Positions 6,172-8,118 of a stretch of 8,118 nt of DNA are shown piece by piece. The notes under the pieces were generated by a model. That model saw only the letters and a program-made list of their open reading frames with translations. It ran no database searches and was not told where the DNA came from. Position numbers and translations under genes: made by a program. The stretch comes from Acidobacteriota bacterium (GTDB lineage: Bacteria; Acidobacteriota; Blastocatellia; Pyrinomonadales; Pyrinomonadaceae). Positions within the stretch are counted from its first letter, which is position 1; each line of letters opens with the position of its first letter. The stretch spans positions 1 to 8,118 of the forward strand of contig JACCYR010000286.1 of NCBI GenBank assembly GCA_013696385.1, read 5' to 3'.

Positions 6172-7331
6172 TTATCTTTGTAAATTTTCGATACAAACTT
6201 ATCTTGTAAAAATTCCGACGGATTAATTTGGCTCTGCAAAATTACGCCTTTGTAGTTTCCCGCGAGCAGCATCATTGCCGATGCAATTAAAGGCACTGCA
6301 GTAGCTGTCTGAATTGCCCGCAGTTTGTGTCCGTTTATTTCCAGAGGCTCGACGAAAAACGCTTTTTCTAACAATCGGCGCACGCCCTTCGAGTCGAAAC
6401 CTTCAACCGAAGCGTGAACGAGAACAAAATCGTTTTCAACGGCAGGAATTTTTTCCAAGAACACGGCTAAAAGTTTGTTCGATAAATCTGGGTCAGGTCT
6501 TAGTTTTCTATCTACAATGTCTTTCGCAAATTCTTCCATTACACTTTCAACCCAAGCGTAATGCCCAACGTGGCGCAGGGTTTTATAATCCAGATTTCGT
6601 GATTTGCCGCGAAAAAATTCCGGCAAATCCGCCGCGCCGCCCGATGTTAAATCCGCTTCGTAAGTTCTGCCGCCGATTATAATTGTTTCGCGTTCTGATA
6701 ATGCGGGAACTTGCCGAATTTCGTAATCTTGAATCACGCGAGAATTTTTGACATATTCGGTTGCCACGCCAATCGGCGACCACGTAAAACCGTAAAAATG
6801 CGGGCTGTGTGCGTGTGCGGTCAACGCACCGACTTTCATTCCGATTTTTTCAACTTTTTCGATGCCGAACTGCCGCTCGAAATTTTGATAAAGCGACATC
6901 GCCAGAACATTGACAAAACCGGGCGCAAGTCCGGTCTGCAAAACAAAACCTGTTTCGGCATTTTTGGCAAGTTCGATAATTTCGTCAGTTTCCGCAACAT
7001 ATTCGGTCAGATTTGCGTAGTGCATTTTAAAATCTTTGGCAAAACGCGCCATTCGCGGAGCTTGGCTTCCGGGCGAGCAATCAAGCAAAACGTCTGCTTG
7101 CTGAAACGCTGCTTTCATTTTATCGTTAATGCCGTCGGGCGACATCAAAATTGTTTCAACTTTTGAAGTTATTTGCGAGTTTTGCAAAACCAAATTTTTT
7201 GTTTTTATGAGATTTTCTCCACGGATATCGCCGAGAAAAAGTTCCGTTTCAAAATCTGACCATTCACGAATTAAAATTGCCGCCGCTTCGCCGATTCCGC
7301 CTGAACCTGCAATAAATATTTTTCGATTCAT
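6168..7331 (-). CDS. Saccharopine dehydrogenase-family oxidoreductase
   Basis: A 387-residue NAD(P)-dependent enzyme. The N-terminus is a Rossmann fold with the dinucleotide motif GSGGIG at residues 9-14. The middle has the family hallmarks LAPGFVNVLA, a long substrate-binding domain with AHSPHFYGFTWSP, LTSGGAADLP and LDYKTLRHVGHYAW, and the C-terminus returns to the fold. The family includes saccharopine dehydrogenase, which interconverts saccharopine with lysine or with glutamate plus aminoadipate semialdehyde, and lysine 6-dehydrogenase; the motifs resemble both and do not decide which. No lysine-pathway partner gene is in view. The ATG at 7331 places the Rossmann strand at the usual spot; a TTG at 7340 would add three residues. 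The upstream sequence has no good Shine-Dalgarno site. Its stop codon overlaps that of the convergent TMEM175 gene. Confidence 0.9.
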   Translation of the reverse strand: MNRKIFIAGSGGIGEAAAILIREWSDFETELFLGDIRGENLIKTKNLVLQNSQITSKVETILMSPDGINDKMKAAFQQADVLLDCSPGSQAPRMARFAKDFKMHYANLTEYVAETDEIIELAKNAETGFVLQTGLAPGFVNVLAMSLYQNFERQFGIEKVEKIGMKVGALTAHAHSPHFYGFTWSPIGVATEYVKNSRVIQDYEIRQVPALSERETIIIGGRTYEADLTSGGAADLPEFFRGKSRNLDYKTLRHVGHYAWVESVMEEFAKDIVDRKLRPDPDLSNKLLAVFLEKIPAVENDFVLVHASVEGFDSKGVRRLLEKAFFVEPLEINGHKLRAIQTATAVPLIASAMMLLAGNYKGVILQSQINPSEFLQDKFVSKIYKDN

Positions 7332-7441
7332 AAACACCAAATTTCAACATAAAGTTATCAAGAATACAAAAGATGTAAGCTTATTTCCCCAAAACATAAT
7401 CGGCACTTGCCAAATCATGCGCGATTGTAGTAAAAATGATT

Positions 7442-7476
7442 TTGTCGTTTGCATCTGTTTTCAAAATAAACGACAA
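7442..7476. repeat. 9-base inverted repeat with 17-base spacer
   Basis: TTGTCGTTT at 7442-7450 is the exact reverse complement of AAACGACAA at 7468-7476. The arms contain CG and so are less likely by chance than the pure A/T repeats nearby. On the plus strand the right arm is followed by a T-rich stretch (7477-7488). It could act as an operator for one of the flanking genes or as a weak hairpin; the loop is long for an intrinsic terminator. Confidence 0.5.
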
Positions 7477-7488
7477 TTTGTTCTTCTT

Positions 7489-7570
7489 AGTTAAAATAAT
7501 AAAAAAAATTTGGTTTGATATTTATCCGAATCTTTATCCAAGATTTTCTGGAACTATTGTTATTTTAACT
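7489..7570. repeat. 11-base inverted repeat with 60-base spacer
   Basis: AGTTAAAATAA at 7489-7499 is the exact reverse complement of TTATTTTAACT at 7560-7570. Between the arms lies a direct repeat of TTTATCC (7521-7527 and 7533-7539, 12-base period), and just after the right arm is a palindrome, CTATTTT and AAAATAG (7569-7575 and 7578-7584). The DNA is so AT-rich that chance matches are plausible; a regulatory role is only a possibility. Confidence 0.4.
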
Positions 7571-7634
7571 ATTTTTTAAAATAGCTGGAAATTATTCCGC
7601 TAATCCTCAGACCTTTTAAGTAAAACAAAAAATC

Positions 7635-7639
7635 AGGAG
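7635..7639 (+). promoter_or_regulatory. Shine-Dalgarno site of the NlpC/P60 gene
   Basis: AGGAG, 10 bases ahead of the ATG at 7650. It fixes the start of the NlpC/P60 gene and is the clearest ribosome binding site in the window; most other genes here lack one. Confidence 0.75.
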
Positions 7640-7649
7640 TTGTCTGTTG

Positions 7650-8118
7650 ATGAATTTTAACAAATCTTTGTGCGTTTCTTTATTTTTACTATTGTTTTTT
7701 GCCGGTTTTGCCGCTAAATCCTTCGCTCAAGAGCGGGCAAGAGTTATCCAAGAACAAAATACTCAAAAGACTTATCCATCACAAAGAATTCCTGCTAAAA
7801 ATTCACAGAAAACCCCGCAACCGCCGTCAAATAATATCTTAGTTATTCAAAACCCGCCGCCGCTTATTAAAAAAACAGTTTCATCGCAACCGACAAACGC
7901 TGCTTCCAATAATTATGTCAGCAGAGTTTCTAACAGCGCAGTTTTTAACCAAAGATTATTTTTTGCCATTAAAGACAGATTCGGCATACCGTATCGTTAC
8001 GGTTCGACGGGTCCGAATACTTATGATTGTTCGGGTTTGGGGTGGAGCGTTTTCCACGACGCTGGTTACGATTTTGAACGCTCAAGCGCGAGAACTCTAT
8101 GGCAAGACTCCGAACCGG
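7650..8118 (+). CDS. Secreted NlpC/P60 cell-wall peptidase, 5' part only
   Basis: The frame is open to the window end and gives 156 codons of an exported cysteine peptidase. Residues 1-26 form a signal peptide (Lys5, hydrophobic core from about 7 to 22, SFA before Gln27). Residues 27 to about 95 are a low-complexity linker rich in Pro, Gln, Asn and Ser. The NlpC/P60 domain then begins, with FGIPYRYGSTGP (111-122) and the catalytic motif YDCSGL at 125-130, Cys127 being the nucleophile. The segment RSSARTLW (144-151) corresponds to the conserved R.S..Q stretch of the family. The catalytic His and third polar residue lie beyond the edge. Such enzymes cut peptide bonds in peptidoglycan stems, usually between D-Glu and the diamino acid; they act in the periplasm or cell wall. 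AGGAG at 7635-7639 supports this start. Confidence 0.9.
   Translation, partial: MNFNKSLCVSLFLLLFFAGFAAKSFAQERARVIQEQNTQKTYPSQRIPAKNSQKTPQPPSNNILVIQNPPPLIKKTVSSQPTNAASNNYVSRVSNSAVFNQRLFFAIKDRFGIPYRYGSTGPNTYDCSGLGWSVFHDAGYDFERSSARTLWQDSEP

Larger units (their letters stand above)
7332..7649. other. Non-coding divergent intergenic region
   Basis: About 318 bases between the dehydrogenase start and the NlpC/P60 start, very AT-rich on its right half. It should hold the promoters of both flanking genes, but I found no pair of -35 and -10 boxes good enough to assign. It holds two inverted repeats, a short direct repeat and a small palindrome, listed separately or in the findings, and one short minus-strand frame (7381-7476) with protein-like composition that I do not call as a gene. 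No RNA gene or riboswitch is recognisable. Confidence 0.7.

Noticed and set aside
6711..7494. Plus-strand frames opposite the saccharopine-dehydrogenase gene
   Set aside because: They have biased, unnatural composition and the opposite strand encodes a full conserved enzyme.

Overview
The window is ordinary bacterial chromosome, moderately AT-rich and densely coded. It holds ten genes, two of them cut by the window edges. The best guess for the organism is a member of Acidobacteriota, perhaps class Blastocatellia. This rests on the yicC-gmk-rpoZ order, the sequence style of the short omega subunit, the ankyrin-repeat exported protein and the mixed use of Shine-Dalgarno sites. It is an inference from memory of such genomes; no marker here fixes the taxonomy.

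Layout. Bases 1-1567 are a plus-strand housekeeping cluster: the 3' end of a YicC/YloC-type endoribonuclease gene, guanylate kinase (gmk) and RNA polymerase omega (rpoZ). Between yicC and gmk lies the strangest DNA of the window, 9-base GTCTRGRAA units in tandem, followed by the same units in inverted orientation, which run directly into the gmk start codon. Bases 1576-3228 hold two minus-strand genes: an exported ankyrin-repeat protein and a short-chain dehydrogenase of the 2,4-dienoyl-CoA-reductase type. At 3392-4174 (plus) is a YmdB-type (TIGR00282) metallophosphodiesterase. Minus-strand genes follow for a small exported protein of unknown function (4178-4699) and an MPPED/239AB-like metallophosphoesterase (4820-5467). 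A TMEM175-type potassium-channel gene (5521-6171, plus) meets a saccharopine-dehydrogenase-family gene (6168-7331, minus) tail to tail with overlapping stop codons. A non-coding stretch of about 320 bases with several small repeats leads to a secreted NlpC/P60 cell-wall peptidase gene that runs off the right edge.

How the genes relate. Only yicC-gmk-rpoZ looks like a functional cluster (RNA turnover, GMP phosphorylation, RNA polymerase assembly). The rest are mostly single genes in alternating orientation, with three very tight convergent junctions (8 bases, 3 bases and a 4-base overlap). I see no mobile element, CRISPR array, tRNA, rRNA or toxin-antitoxin pair, and no convincing undescribed multi-gene system. 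The items most worth a second look are the 9-base inverted repeat array before gmk and the small exported protein of unknown function at 4178-4699.
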